Positions 25,170 through 36,200 of a DNA stretch of 64,000 bases are shown here, in pieces. Both the position numbers and the translations under genes were made by a program. Position 1 is the first letter of the stretch; the number at the start of each line of letters is the position of its first letter. The DNA is taken from positions 7,277,358 to 7,341,357 of the forward strand of contig VZSE01014922.1 of NCBI GenBank assembly GCA_013398275.1, written 5' to 3'. Below the pieces are notes generated by a model, which saw only the letters and a program-made list of their open reading frames with translations, was not told the DNA's origin and did no database searches. The DNA is from Promerops cafer. Taxonomy: Eukaryota > Chordata > Aves > Passeriformes > Nectariniidae.

Positions 25170-26839
25170 GTAAGTGCAAGAGGCTGCTTGCTCTGGCCCC
25201 TGAGCTCTGGAGCCTGCCATTAGTGCCAAGGCTGAGCACGAAAGCCTCACCCAGAGGGAAGGTACATCACCTTCAGTTAGCAGCAGGGAGCTTGGTTGCA
25301 ATGCTCCCAGGGCCCACTGAGCTTGCCCACATCTCTCCTGGCTTGTGGGAGGATGGACCTTTGGCTATGATTTATTCAAGATTTTGCTACACTGCTCTTC
25401 TCCACAACAGGTCTGCCTTTGCAGGGAAGGCATGCCATATGCTTCCTCTGGGTTTGGAAAAGTCAACTCCACAGTTACTCTCTTCCTGGAGAAACACATT
25501 TGATTTACCTTAGGAAAAGTAGTGCTTCTGCATTGACCTTGATGGATCTAGGCTGTGTGGTTTGTGTTCAGTTCAGGAGAGCTTAGTGGCATTTCTGAAT
25601 CACTATCAAAACAGTTCACTGTCTGATAACTTTGGCATTCCCAGCTTTGGCCTTACAGCAGAAGCAGCAGTGCTTTTTCTTCCATGAGTCCCTGATTTTT
25701 TTCTGGCACTTGTCAGGTGTAGGGAAGGGTGATCTTGGTGTTGCATCTCCTGAAACCTTCCTCTCTGTTATCCTCAGCCAGTGCCTAGGAAAGATGCTAC
25801 ATGAGCTGGTTACCTATGAAAAATAATGTTTTTTGAATGATTGATATGTTGGAATATTCCAGTCTCTGCCTGTCTGCTTTCCTCACTGTGAGAGTGAGGC
25901 ATTGCCTCTGTCTTCTGTCCTTATTCCCATTTTGGTGATAGGAAACAGGCTGGCTGAGCAGCTCCAGAAAAGGTAGCAAACCCAAGAGATGTGGGATGCT
26001 GATACAGCTCCCCAGTGTTCAGAGTGATGCTGCTGGGGGTGCCGAGCCTCAGGTGAGCATGGCAGTGGCACCCTTGGAGTGGCTCTCTCCTGCCTGCCTG
26101 GGACCTTGTAGCCCCAGGGCATGAGTTACTACCAGAATTTAACACTGTCTCAGCCAGGTCAACAAAGAAGTAGCACTCTCTGTTCATAACTGGAGGGAGA
26201 TACGGCTCTGCTTGACTTCTTGAGAGCTGCCTAGAGTTTGTGCACAACTCCATATCCAAAGCCTCCCTTTTCCTGATGGCTGACCACCAGGTGACAAGCA
26301 GAGGTACAAAATCCATGTCCCCAGACATCTGCAGAGAGTGGAGTTACCCAGGGACCAGCCCTGGCATTGCTCCCTGAAGCTCGTGCAAGTATTACTGCTT
26401 CCAGATGTCCTGCCTGTCCCCTGCATGTCCAGTCATGTTTATTAAACCTCTGCAGCAGATTGGGATTGGGAATCAAAGGGATAAAGCACAGTTTGGGGTC
26501 TGTGAATGGTTGCAGAAGCCTGGGGCAGGGAGATGGGAGCAAGGAGTGATAATGTGCTAAGCCACTGCAGGTGCTGGATCAGCAGAGGGTGAACCAGCCC
26601 CTTGCTGCCCTCCTACCAGCAGGCTCCTGCAGAGATGTGCAATTCAAACAGCAGAGACGTGGAGGGGAGATTTGCTCCTGACTTGTGGCACTTCCTCTTG
26701 CCCTGGTTGGCAGCCATCATTGGATGTGTTGCCTCATGCCAAACTTATTCACAGATGCCTAATCCTCTGCAGCCAACCAGCTCAGTGTCGAGGACTTCCT
26801 TCCAGGAGCCAGATACGTCAGTACCATTATACATGTGGC

Positions 26840-26915
26840 TCTTGAGTGACTTGTGCAAGGCCAGGCAGCAAGCTTGTGGCTGAGCAGGTGTTGAAAACCA
26901 GCTCTCCCAAGCTTT
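26840..26915 (+). repeat. Possible MIR-like SINE remnant
   Basis: 'gtgacttgtgcaaggccagg', 'cagcaagcttgtggctgagc' and 'ggtgttgaaaaccagctctc' follow the order of the conserved MIR core (taacttgcccaaggtca / cagctagtaagtggcagagc / gggattcgaacccagg). The match is by eye and divergence is high, as expected for such ancient elements in birds. Limits are approximate. Confidence 0.4.
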
Positions 26916-29375
26916 GAGTTGGCAGCCTTTCCACCAGGAAATCCTTCATTTAACTTTCCACCGCAGCAGATGGGGTTGCATCGGTGTAGGAGGGAAGTCT
27001 CCATGTGCTCGTGCATTTCTTCCTGTCCTTCTTCACCTCCTCACACTTCTCCCTGAAGGCATCTTCTCTCAGGGTGAAGAAATACTGTTCTGTGTCCGGG
27101 AGAGAACAGAAAGGGAGCGGGATATCCTCTGGCACCATGCACTGAAGAAAATAATGGAATAGTTTTGGGCAAGGTTCAAGGCAGGTCATGCAAGTTTGCA
27201 AACGGCTTCTGCAGGGCTCCATCACCAGGTCTTATCCATGAGAGCCTGTCAGGTGTAGCAGCAGGTTTCTCTGCCACCCTCACATCTCTCTCCTTCAAAG
27301 CGGGAACAAACTGCCCTGGAACAGACTGACCTTCGGCATAATTATTTCTGCTTTTTTTTTTGCCCAAGTCAGGGGCACCCAAGTAAAAGCTGAGGAAAGC
27401 TAAGGCAATCTCAGCTTTTTGTCAGCTTTCCTTGCAACAGTGACAGGACTGTTCTGCTCTTGGCATTAAGTAAGAAATCAGTGTTACCATGGGAGCAAAC
27501 TCCCAAACAGGTGGCGATCACACACATATTAACCTGAACCAGTGCAGGAGGCACCACGTCCCCCTGCGGATCCGCCAGGGGTAGAGGAGATCTCATTACT
27601 CTTTGTTTGTGCTCAGAGTGTGGCTGTCCAGAGGAGGTGCCCAAATAGATAAAGCTCTAGGCACAGATGTCCGGTTCGATTATTCCTTTCCTTTTGCAAC
27701 AAACCAGATGGTACTATGTGCAGCACAGATATCTGACAATCAAAATTCCTGGGCTCCCTCCCTGACTGCGCCATTCGCTCATTTAATTTTCAAAGAGGTT
27801 TTCATGCATCAGCAAAACTTGCTGCCCTGAACCTCCCCACCCCCTTAAAACAAGAGCTGCTCCACATCACTGGAGGTGCTTTTAAATATAGTCACCATGT
27901 CTTGCTTTGCTATCGCAAAATTAGGTGCACTTAATGCTGGTAAACTACTTTGCCACCAACAGATAAAAGGCACTACAGACAGGTTGCTAATCAGTTTGAT
28001 TAAGTAAAGCACCTGAAGTTTGCCACTGCTGCTGGACGATTGTAGGCTGATCCATCTATAACCCGCAGGAGTAAGATGAATTAGGCACGATAAGGATTGT
28101 TTGGTTTCTGGTGCGTCAACCAGTGAGTGAAATGACTTGGTGTTTATATGCCAGGTCACAGAGAAAAGTTTCTTGTGATTGGAAATGATTAGGCACACTG
28201 ATTAATGCTTCCAGTGCTCTTTGATCCAGAGCTGCCACTTGGAATGAGTCTTGCTGCATGGAGACATCCCAACTGCCTGGTAACAAAAGTGCAGGGGGTA
28301 GGAAATTGACTGAAAAAATGCAGGTGGGGATGGGAAGACTCTGCTGTAAGATATGCTCTTTTTCCATCGGGCTCCAGGCTTGCATTCTTTGAACCATCCT
28401 CTTATTCCTGGAAGTCAAGGCAGTTTGTAACTCATATTGTGCTTGTCAGGTTTATTCATTTTAAAGAAAATGTTCAGAAAGATTGCCAAGTCATCTAAAC
28501 TTCCAGCACTGATAAGGACCTCAGGGTCTGCTAAGTTAAGAAGAAAACATCTCAAGTCCAAGAAAAGCTTTAGAATACAGCACTTTCTGAGTAGTCTCAA
28601 CTCTTGTGAAACTGTTACTTCTCTCAGTGTGCAGGTGGCATCTCCTTGTGATGGATGTTCCTTCTTTCAGCCATAGGAATTCCCATTTTTACCCTCAGTT
28701 AGAATACCCCTCTTTTATCATAGGTGAAATATTTCAAATAATTTCTTATGACAGGACACAGGAAGATTTTCTTGAGTAAGAGGTAGATTCCCCAACATTT
28801 CTTACCATTCCCACACCAGCACACCATTTGTCTTCATTATTTTGCATCTCCTTCGTGCTTTGGGTTCTGTGGTTGAACCTTGACTCGGCTGGGGGACACG
28901 AACATGGCTGCATTGCCCACTACATTTTCTTTTACAGCCAGGACTGCATTGTTTGTCATGCTCACTGTCACACCTGTCTATCCATACTTGGTCCTTCTGG
29001 GGTGATGTTCTCATTTGTGTGATTTGTGTACATCAAGATGGGATTTCAATGATAAATCAAGCATAACCTGTTAGCAGGTGGTGAATAATTGCTCACAAGA
29101 GCTCTGGAAAATTAGGAGTGAAGGCTCTAAAATGTCTGGATGTACCACAGAGCTGAATTACAGGTGTCTACACCCAAGGGCATTAAGCTATTCCCAAATC
29201 ACTATCTGCTCTCTGTTTTAGGAGAGCCCCCAGATCCATAGCAACTTACCTCAAAATGCTTCTACTGGGAATCCAGGTGGTTCAGCAGCTACAGCTGCTT
29301 TTGTTCAGGGAAGGAGGGAGGCAGGAGCTGGGGCTTCCCCCTCCTCAGGCTACCCAAGGACATCCCGGCTGCTTG

Positions 29376-29420
29376 TGGCCAGCTCTGTGCTGGCCACCTC
29401 TGTGCTGACCACCTCTGTGA
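29376..29420. repeat. 15-bp tandem repeat, 3 copies
   Basis: 'tggccagctctgtgc', 'tggccacctctgtgc' and 'tgaccacctctgtga' follow one another, differing at one to three positions. Because the unit is a multiple of three the translation is also periodic in every frame, but no supporting gene context exists. Confidence 0.85.
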
Positions 29421-30454
29421 GCCCTGCCTGCACTGCCTGAGCACTGAGCATTCTGGCCATGCCACATTTCTCTTTGCTTGTGTTTGTGCTGAAGACTCCT
29501 GATTTTACAAAACATGGGAAAACTTTCGAGATACTGGGAGTGTTCAGGAGCTGAGAAATCAGTGGATGAAAACTGGTGCCCACTGGGGATGTAGGTCAGT
29601 GTAAGGAGGAAATTGTAATGTTTTTTAACCAAACTTCAGTTTATTTGGGTGTGTCTACTTTTTCCATATTTTGTCAAGCACAAGAGCTTGCACTGACAAC
29701 TTCTTTGACGTGGGAGGCCCATGTCCCATCTTCCACTTGAGTCAATTGCCTGCAGAGACACCTGGCCAGACACCTTCCCACCACCATTTCACATATCCAG
29801 GGATTATCTGTGCCTTCCCTCTACTAATAGGCCTGGGACCACAGCTGGTCCCCATACAAAGCCTCTGATCTCTGATAGTGCATGAACTCACCCCAAGCTA
29901 GGCTGGCGGCTTTAGGATTTCTCTCCTCTGCTCAGCTGTTTTCACAAAATACATCGAAAGCCTACCATCTTTCAGTTCTCTGACAGGTTTGGTTCCTTCC
30001 AGCCAATGTATTCAGCAGAGGGAGGATGGACAGACAGCGAATTCCTGTATATTTTTATGTGGGAAACTGGTATAAATATGAGTATACATCAGTTTCCTGC
30101 CTTTGTGAAGTTGTGCTTCATACCTGTTTTCAAGCCTATGTTGTCTTCCTGTGCATGGTCTGAATCAGTTAATATTTAATTGCAGATAATTTATATAAAA
30201 ATAGGTGCCTACTCTGCCTCTTTTCCTGTTTCCAGGTGGCTCTCTGGTGGCTGCTTGGCTGCTGCCTGCCCTGTTGCTAATATTCCTGTTTTCCTCCCCA
30301 GCTTGTGTGGCTACCCTGGCATGTGGCTGGGACAGGGAGCAGTGACGCAGTCTCCTGGAAGCCTGTGGATGGGCCAAGTAAAACACAGCTGGGCATCATC
30401 CCAAGTACCTCAAAGGCTGCGGCACCGAGTAGGTTCCCATTGTCTCAGACATCT

Positions 30455-30535
30455 CATTGTACTTATTAGCAGCGGAGGTGTCTGTATCACCCTCATTTAC
30501 AGCAAGCTAGTGACTGAGGCCAGGAAAGGGAGGAG
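30455..30535 (+). repeat. Weak MIR-like remnant
   Basis: 'gtacttattagcag' followed by 'tatcaccctcatttacagca' and 'agctagtgactgaggccagg' resembles the MIR segment 'tatccccattttacagatga ... aactgaggca'. Similarity is short and visual only, so this may be coincidence. Confidence 0.25.
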
Positions 30536-31277
30536 TTTGGGGTTAGACACGCCTCCATCTCTTGGGGTCGGAATCGCTGCTTATCAGAAGCAATTTTGGA
30601 GAGGTATTTCGGGTGTGGCTTCCATGATGGAGACAATTTCACACTGGTGGGAGCCATCCCAGAGGTGTGTGACAGCACTTGGTGGCCCTGACACCTCCCC
30701 AGCCACATGCCCCTGGCACTGCTCCAGCTCATTGCCAGCCTACTTGCTGCCTTGCTTGCCTGCCACATGCAAGACAATGAAATGTTGGCATGACTGATAA
30801 ACCCATCCACCTTATGATGTTCATCTTGGTGTGGATCCTAGCAGGGAGGCAGTGGGTGGGAATGGTGAATTTAAAGGTGGCTAGCCAAAAAGTTAGACAG
30901 CTCAATCATTTGCCTTGTTATTGCTACCACAGTTAACCCTTTGGCTGCTGGCCCTGGAGTAGGATATCTGTGAGGCTCTGTTCATCTCTCGGGCTCATGG
31001 CTCAAGCCATGACAGGTGTTTCTGTTAGGCGAGACCTTTGGTCACAGCCAGTTTTGCCTTTACTGGTAGCAGTTTCTTTTTTTCCTCGCTCATGAGAGGT
31101 TGCTGCTCCCAGTGAGAGGGTGGGCCATGCATGCCTGACCATGCCCATGAGGTGAAGGGCAGGGCTCATGCTTCAGGCTGGCATGACGTGGAGCATAAAA
31201 CAAAACCGTAGTTGGGGAGCCATGGCCAGCAAGAAGCACGAGACTCACAGCCCCTCTGGGCAGGGTTAGACTGGGCA

Positions 31278-31310
31278 GGCACCTGGCAGAGAGAGTGTCT
31301 GCCAGGTGTC
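31278..31310. other. 13-bp stem hairpin
   Basis: Left arm 'ggcacctggcaga' (31278-31290), 7-base loop, right arm 'tctgccaggtgtc' (31298-31310). Twelve Watson-Crick pairs plus one G-U are possible as RNA. The arms are too short for a typical microRNA precursor. The GC content gives a stable stem, but no function can be assigned. Confidence 0.55.
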
Positions 31311-31534
31311 CAGGTTAGTGTGCAACCCAGGGTGTTAAAAGTCTGGGTATGTGAGAGCTGGAGCTGCTGTTTGAGTTAGTTAGAGATCTTCAAGATCTTT
31401 GTATGTTGGACATCCATGGAAAGAAATTGCTGTTGGATCCTTACTGCTCTCTGCTCCAAATTGAAAAGCTCAGGACAATTTTTTCCCCTCGCATAAATGC
31501 ATAGCAAAGTATCAGTTGAGAAGATATGGGAAGG

Positions 31535-32930
31535 AATCACAGAAACAGAGACAAGACTAGGTCAGAAGGGACTTCCTGACACTATCTGATCCAACTTTCC
31601 ATTAAAAACAGGACCTTAGACTAGGTTAGTTGAGGCCAAATCAATTTACATCTTCATTACTTATAGTGAGAAATACTCCACTCTCTTCAGGCAACTGATC
31701 CTAATGTTGCTCTCACAGAAAAGTATTTTTTTGATATTCAGGTGGAACTTCTCTAGAACTTTCCTAGAAGCCAGTTTTGCCCATTACTTCTTCTCCTATC
31801 GTAGTGCATCCTTGTAAAGAGATGTGTCTCCTCCAGAACTAATTTTTAGGTATTGGAAGGCAGTGATTTGATTTCGCCACATTAAGCCTTCCCTGCTGAA
31901 GTCTGAGCAAGCACAATTCATTCAGTTGTAAAGTTCTACATTCTCCTAATCTGCTTGGTCCTCTCTGGACCATGTCCAGGCTTTCAATGTCTCTTGAACT
32001 GGGAAGAGAGAAACTGAACAGTGTGTTCCAGGTATGGCTTAACAGGTGCTGAGCTGAGTAGGAAAATCATGTCTCTTCATCTACCAGCAATAGTCTCACT
32101 AATTCAGCCCAGGATGCTGTTGGCCATCGTTGCTGCCAGCATACTTGGCTGGCTCATGTTCCTCTTGCTGTCTGCCAAAACACCCCGTGCCTTTTCAGCA
32201 GAGCAGCTGTCCAGCCAGCCAGTGCCCAGCCGGTGCTCCTGCTTGGGATTACTGCATCCCAGGTTCAGGAGTTGACATTCATCTCTGCTGAACCTCATGT
32301 TAAACTTCCTTCTTGTTGGCCAAATCTCGATGGCCTGTTGGTGACTTTTTCTTCCAGCACTGCTACCTCTTCACCCAACTTAGGCTCATCCACAAATTTG
32401 GTTACAGTGCATTCAAGCCTACCTTCCAGACCACTTATAAAGCTGAATTGCATTGACTTCAGGAGAAATTAATTTATGCCCAGCTGCCAGCATGACTTCA
32501 AGCCTTTTAATTTTTGAGCCTCTTAACTCAACAGTTTAGTCAATTCCTCAGCCCTTTTGTGTTTCAGCTGCCCAGACCATATCTTACTGACTTATCAAAA
32601 AGGATTTTGAGGGAGACTGTGTCAAAGACTTTGTGAAAATCTAGTTGATGATGATATCGATTACTTTCCATTCATCCACTGAGCACGTTTTTTGGTCAAG
32701 CAGGATTGACCGTTCAGTTTGTCCATGTTGGCTTTTCACAGTCAGGTTCTTGAAATGTGTTTGCATGGAAATAGCTCTTATAAGGACCTGTTCCATAGTT
32801 CTCTCAGGGACTGAAACAAGGCTGACTGGTCTGCAGTTTCCTGGATCTTCCTTATGGCCCTTACTATAGATAGACACAGTCCCCAGACTGGAAGATACCT
32901 CTCCACAAACCTGTTTACTCTTTTGTTTTT
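31535..32930 (-). mobile_element. Old, long CR1 LINE with RT remnants, reverse
   Basis: About 1.4 kb and the longest continuous CR1 relic here apart from the artefact-inflated 61.7 kb copy. The minus strand, read from 32880 downward, carries reverse transcriptase fragments: PGNCRPVSLVSVP (finger/palm entry motif) near 32835, then FHKVFDTVS near 32615-32640 (corresponding to the block around the first catalytic Asp). Then come the 3' ORF2 landmarks 'aacagcatcctgggctgaat', 'ggaccaagcagattaggaga' and a terminal 'ctgtttctgtgattcc' at 31535. Many frameshifts and stops separate the fragments, so it is dead. The divergence and tail suggest an older subfamily than the copies at 40 and 62 kb. The 5' limit is uncertain (32880-32999). 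Confidence 0.9.
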
Positions 32931-33044
32931 CATTTCCCCTGCATGGGGAAATAGTGTGTTTGACAGCAGACTTAAAGCACTGTGGATGTCAACATGCATA
33001 GAACAGAAGATCCTTGTGTGTGTTGATACCAGTGCAAATTAGTT

Positions 33045-33095
33045 AAATAGAACAAAATCTGGGCTGGAAAGGACAATAGATAATGGTGGCATTTG
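33045..33095 (-). mobile_element. Very weak CR1-like tail
   Basis: 'aaaatctgggctggaaagga' resembles the reversed CR1 end ('ggttggaaggga') but the match decays at once. It may be a remnant or chance. Confidence 0.2.
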
Positions 33096-33115
33096 GTCAT
33101 CACCTAAATTCTAAA

Positions 33116-33145
33116 GGTGCTCTTACTGATGGTGCTCTTGTTGAT
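33116..33145. repeat. 15-bp tandem duplication
   Basis: 'ggtgctcttactgat' (33116-33130) is followed by 'ggtgctcttgttgat' (33131-33145), two mismatches. Confidence 0.8.
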
Positions 33146-34218
33146 GGTGAAATAATCCTATCTGCAGATCTAGGTGAACTAAAGTGCAGTTCTTTGTAGC
33201 TTGAGCTATCTTTAATATTACTCTTGCAAGTTTAATTTAGCAGGGACTGGTCTTTGGTCTTGCATGCATTCAGCAGTCAGGATTTTGGCCTCTCTGCCAG
33301 TAGCTGGAAGCCAGGTCTCGCCAAGGAGTGAGCTTCATTTCAAGGGACTGTTGTGATATTGCTTGCAGCAGACTGGTGCCATGATGATGGGGGCCTTAGA
33401 TGTGAGATGTAGCTAGAGTTCTTTTAGCTGAAAGGTATGTGCAAAGTTTGCACAGACCAGAGCAGTAAGTGGCCTAGTTTTGGACTTACATTGATATCAA
33501 TAGTTATCAATATAAACATTGTGTAGTCAATGCAGTTATTTGGCATGATTCCTCTGATATACAGCAACATACACTCTCAGAGTTGTACGCTTCTTTCATG
33601 TTCCAAAACAAGATATACATCTTTAGCTCAGACTATCCAATTTTGAAATACTAGGAGTTATCCAATGATACCATCGTAGCTGTAGTGGAACCCGAGTTTT
33701 GCATTTTAATAATCACCACATTAAATAGGAAATACCTTCTCTCCACTGCCAAAGGATGGGTTTTTCTGCTCCATCTCAACAAGTGCCCAAGTCCTTCATA
33801 TATCAGTTGTTGGTGGCTCACAGTCTGGCTTCTGAGAAGAGCAAGAGGAGGATAGCAAGGGCTGAATAGGAAGTTGTCGAAAGACCAGGAAGGTTCATGT
33901 GAGGCCTCTGAGTGGGACTATCCTCCTAGGCAGTGATTTGTTAACATTCAGCTGCACATGGGTGTCCTTCTTCTGCACCAATGGATTCAAATTTTAAAGT
34001 GTAATTGTAATTACAAATGTGATTGTAAGGCAATTGACATGACATTGCTTAGCACTGTTATTAATATTCACAGAGCAGGTAGCTGTGTGTCTTCCCTTTA
34101 GGAGAGTGGAAACCCAGCATCCATCCAGTCTCTGTTAATACCAACCCCAAGTTATTTCAAGATGCTAAGAAGGAAAGGGTTCTTTTACTCCTTATTTTTC
34201 TGTTCTGTCTTCTTCTTA

Positions 34219-34237
34219 TTTTTTTTTTTTTTTTTTT
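34219..34237. repeat. Poly-T run
   Basis: Nineteen consecutive T residues inside a pyrimidine-rich block of about 45 bases that ends in 'ctcactag'. It could act as a splice acceptor tract or simply be low complexity. Confidence 0.8.
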
Positions 34238-36094
34238 CCCTCCTCACTAGAATTACCTGTTTCTGGTCTGTCTGGAAAGGGTCAGTAGAAAACAAGATTC
34301 CATTGGAACATTGAAACATGTCAATGCAACACCCGTTGTCAGTATTATGTGTGTGTACATTAATAGTCAGCTGAGTCTAAATAAACATGCAGAATGCCTG
34401 GTTTTGGCCGAGCAAGAAGTGGCAGCTGTTTGCACTGGTGTTTCCCCCGTGCTGTGGGCTACCTGCTGGCTTTGCAGAAGTGGAACAGTTTGGGGTGTCA
34501 TTTGCTTGAAGCACTTTGTCATGCCCTCCCACAAGCCCTCCTTCCCTCTGTCTGGCTGCTTGCAGGTTTTCAATGAAAGGCCCTGTTCACACATGGGGCA
34601 ACTCAAATTTTCTCTAAATAAACCAGTGTATGTGGAGAGTAATTCATGAGCACTTCCAGCACGGTGATAAATGGCAGGCAGGGCCAGTGTGTACAAGGTG
34701 GCCCCTCAGGCATGTGTCTCAATCAAGTTGTGCAAAGATACAGTAGAAGGGTGTGGAAACATGACCTTAAAATAAGAGCTGTGTCTTTTGGAGCTTTAGA
34801 GACCCGATTGTAAGTGACAGACATGCAGTATTTGATCTGTCACCTCTTGTCTAATATTTTATTTCCAGAACTTGACACATACTTCAGGTTTTACCCCCTA
34901 TTCCTCCCCATGGGATTACCAGTCTGCTTCCTGAAAAAACAACAGTCAACTTAGCCCCTTAAAGACACCTTAAACAGCCAGGTGTGATAAATAATAACAA
35001 TAAATTTGAAAAGTTAATGTACTGACCAGCTGTTTTCCAGCCCTTGCTGACAAAATTCTTGAAGTACAGTTGAGCTTTGCCTTGGCAGATGCTATTCTTC
35101 TGTGATGGCCAAGAGAGCAAGGAAAAGTCTGCAACTGCAAGAGCTGTAGGAGGTTGTGGCCAGGTTTATCCCAGCAGGTTAAATAGGGACAAGGCATAAC
35201 CCTGGGCACTGGTGTATACCTGTCCATTCTGTAAGCTGTTAGCACGGCTCCAGCCCCAGCTAGAGCTTCTCCAGACAGTGCCTGGGCACCATCTGTGGAT
35301 GCACACTGCCCAGAGGCCATCACCAGTAGTAATTAGGCAGCAGGCACCTTGTTCTGGGGATGTGAAAGGGCTTGGCAGTCTGGATATGAGCAGTTGGTTC
35401 CAGTGCCAAGGGATGGAATGAACTTGTCTTATTTACATGTATGGACAAGATGAAGGTTTTGGAATACAGGAGCCTCAGTGGTGAGGTAGAACAGATGTGA
35501 ATTTTGCAATTTCTATTAAACTTTCGAGTACTGCTTTCAGATGCTGTCTCTCTTGAAAATCCTATGCTTGCTGAATTTCTATTATTGCTCTCACATGGCA
35601 AGGAAGGGAAGAAACCCTTGGACTTCAGAAAGTAGACATGAGATAATGTTGAAGAAATGTTAAATGACAGGAGAGGAGTTTCGTTCTGGTCTACACACAA
35701 ACTAGGAGCTTCATAGATTGCTGATGATACAATTAGAAAGTGTGGTGTATCTTCCTATTTGTGAGAAGAGGAAGAAGGCACAGAAGGAAAGACGGCTCAA
35801 AAATATGGGAATATTAAACACAAATGGTATACAACCTGATGTGCAGTGTCTTGCTTGTCACATAATAGTGTCTGTGCTAGGTCTGTGCACATCGTTTGTT
35901 TTTTCTGTTTTATTACTAGGAATCGTAAAAGGCATCCACGGTAGTCACACCGCTCATGCTTGTTGTTGAAAAAGTTACTATTTTTCTGCCCTTAAAATTC
36001 CAGCTGAAATTGATCTGCTTCAATGCTATAAAGTTCATCCTTCATAAACCAGCAGTCTTGGAATCCAGCGCAGATGAATTTTAGATTAAATGTA

Positions 36095-36200
36095 TTTTTG
36101 CCCATTATGCCAATGCGTTGCTTGTACTGGGGAAGCCAAAATTGAACACAGTGCTCCAGATGCAATCTCATTAGTGTCAGATAAATGAGAATTAAAACTT
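36095..36200 (-). mobile_element. CR1 ORF2 sliver, reverse
   Basis: The minus-strand translation includes LEHCVQFWLPQYK, matching the conserved CR1 ORF2 C-terminal segment (usually LEYCVQFWAPQYK). On plus the DNA reads 'cttgtactggggaagccaaa' and 'cagtgctccagatgcaatct'. Flanking parts are too diverged to delimit, and the 3' tail is not visible. Confidence 0.8.

Larger units (their letters stand above)
18946..31534. other. Long unique noncoding stretch
   Basis: About 12.6 kb with no recognised gene and no clear CR1. Visible items: a T/G-rich tract (24611-24686), a candidate exon (25094-25169), MIR-like remnants around 26840-26915 and 30455-30535, a 15-bp triple repeat (29376-29420) and a hairpin (31278-31310). 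The longest open frame of the window (205 codons, 30180-30797, plus) lies here, but its translation is compositionally random and shows no domain. Confidence 0.5.
32931..36094. other. Unique AT-rich noncoding sequence
   Basis: No gene recognised. Contains a 15-bp tandem duplication (33116-33145), palindromes 'attgatatcaat' (33490-33501) and 'ttgtaattacaa' (34005-34016), and a 19-base T run (34219-34237) that forms part of a strong acceptor-like pyrimidine tract ending 'cctcactag' at 34250. No donor was seen close downstream. Confidence 0.5.

Noticed and set aside
27620..27690. tRNA-like A-box and B-box words ('tggctgtccagagg', 'ggttcgatta')
   Set aside because: The B box is imperfect and no cloverleaf or acceptor stem can be formed around it, so no tRNA or SINE head is called.
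30180..30797. 205-codon plus-strand open frame, the longest in the window
   Set aside because: The translation has no recognisable domain and random, Ser/Cys/Leu-rich composition, and it overlaps a possible MIR-like remnant. A frame of this size is plausible by chance in 64 kb searched on six frames.
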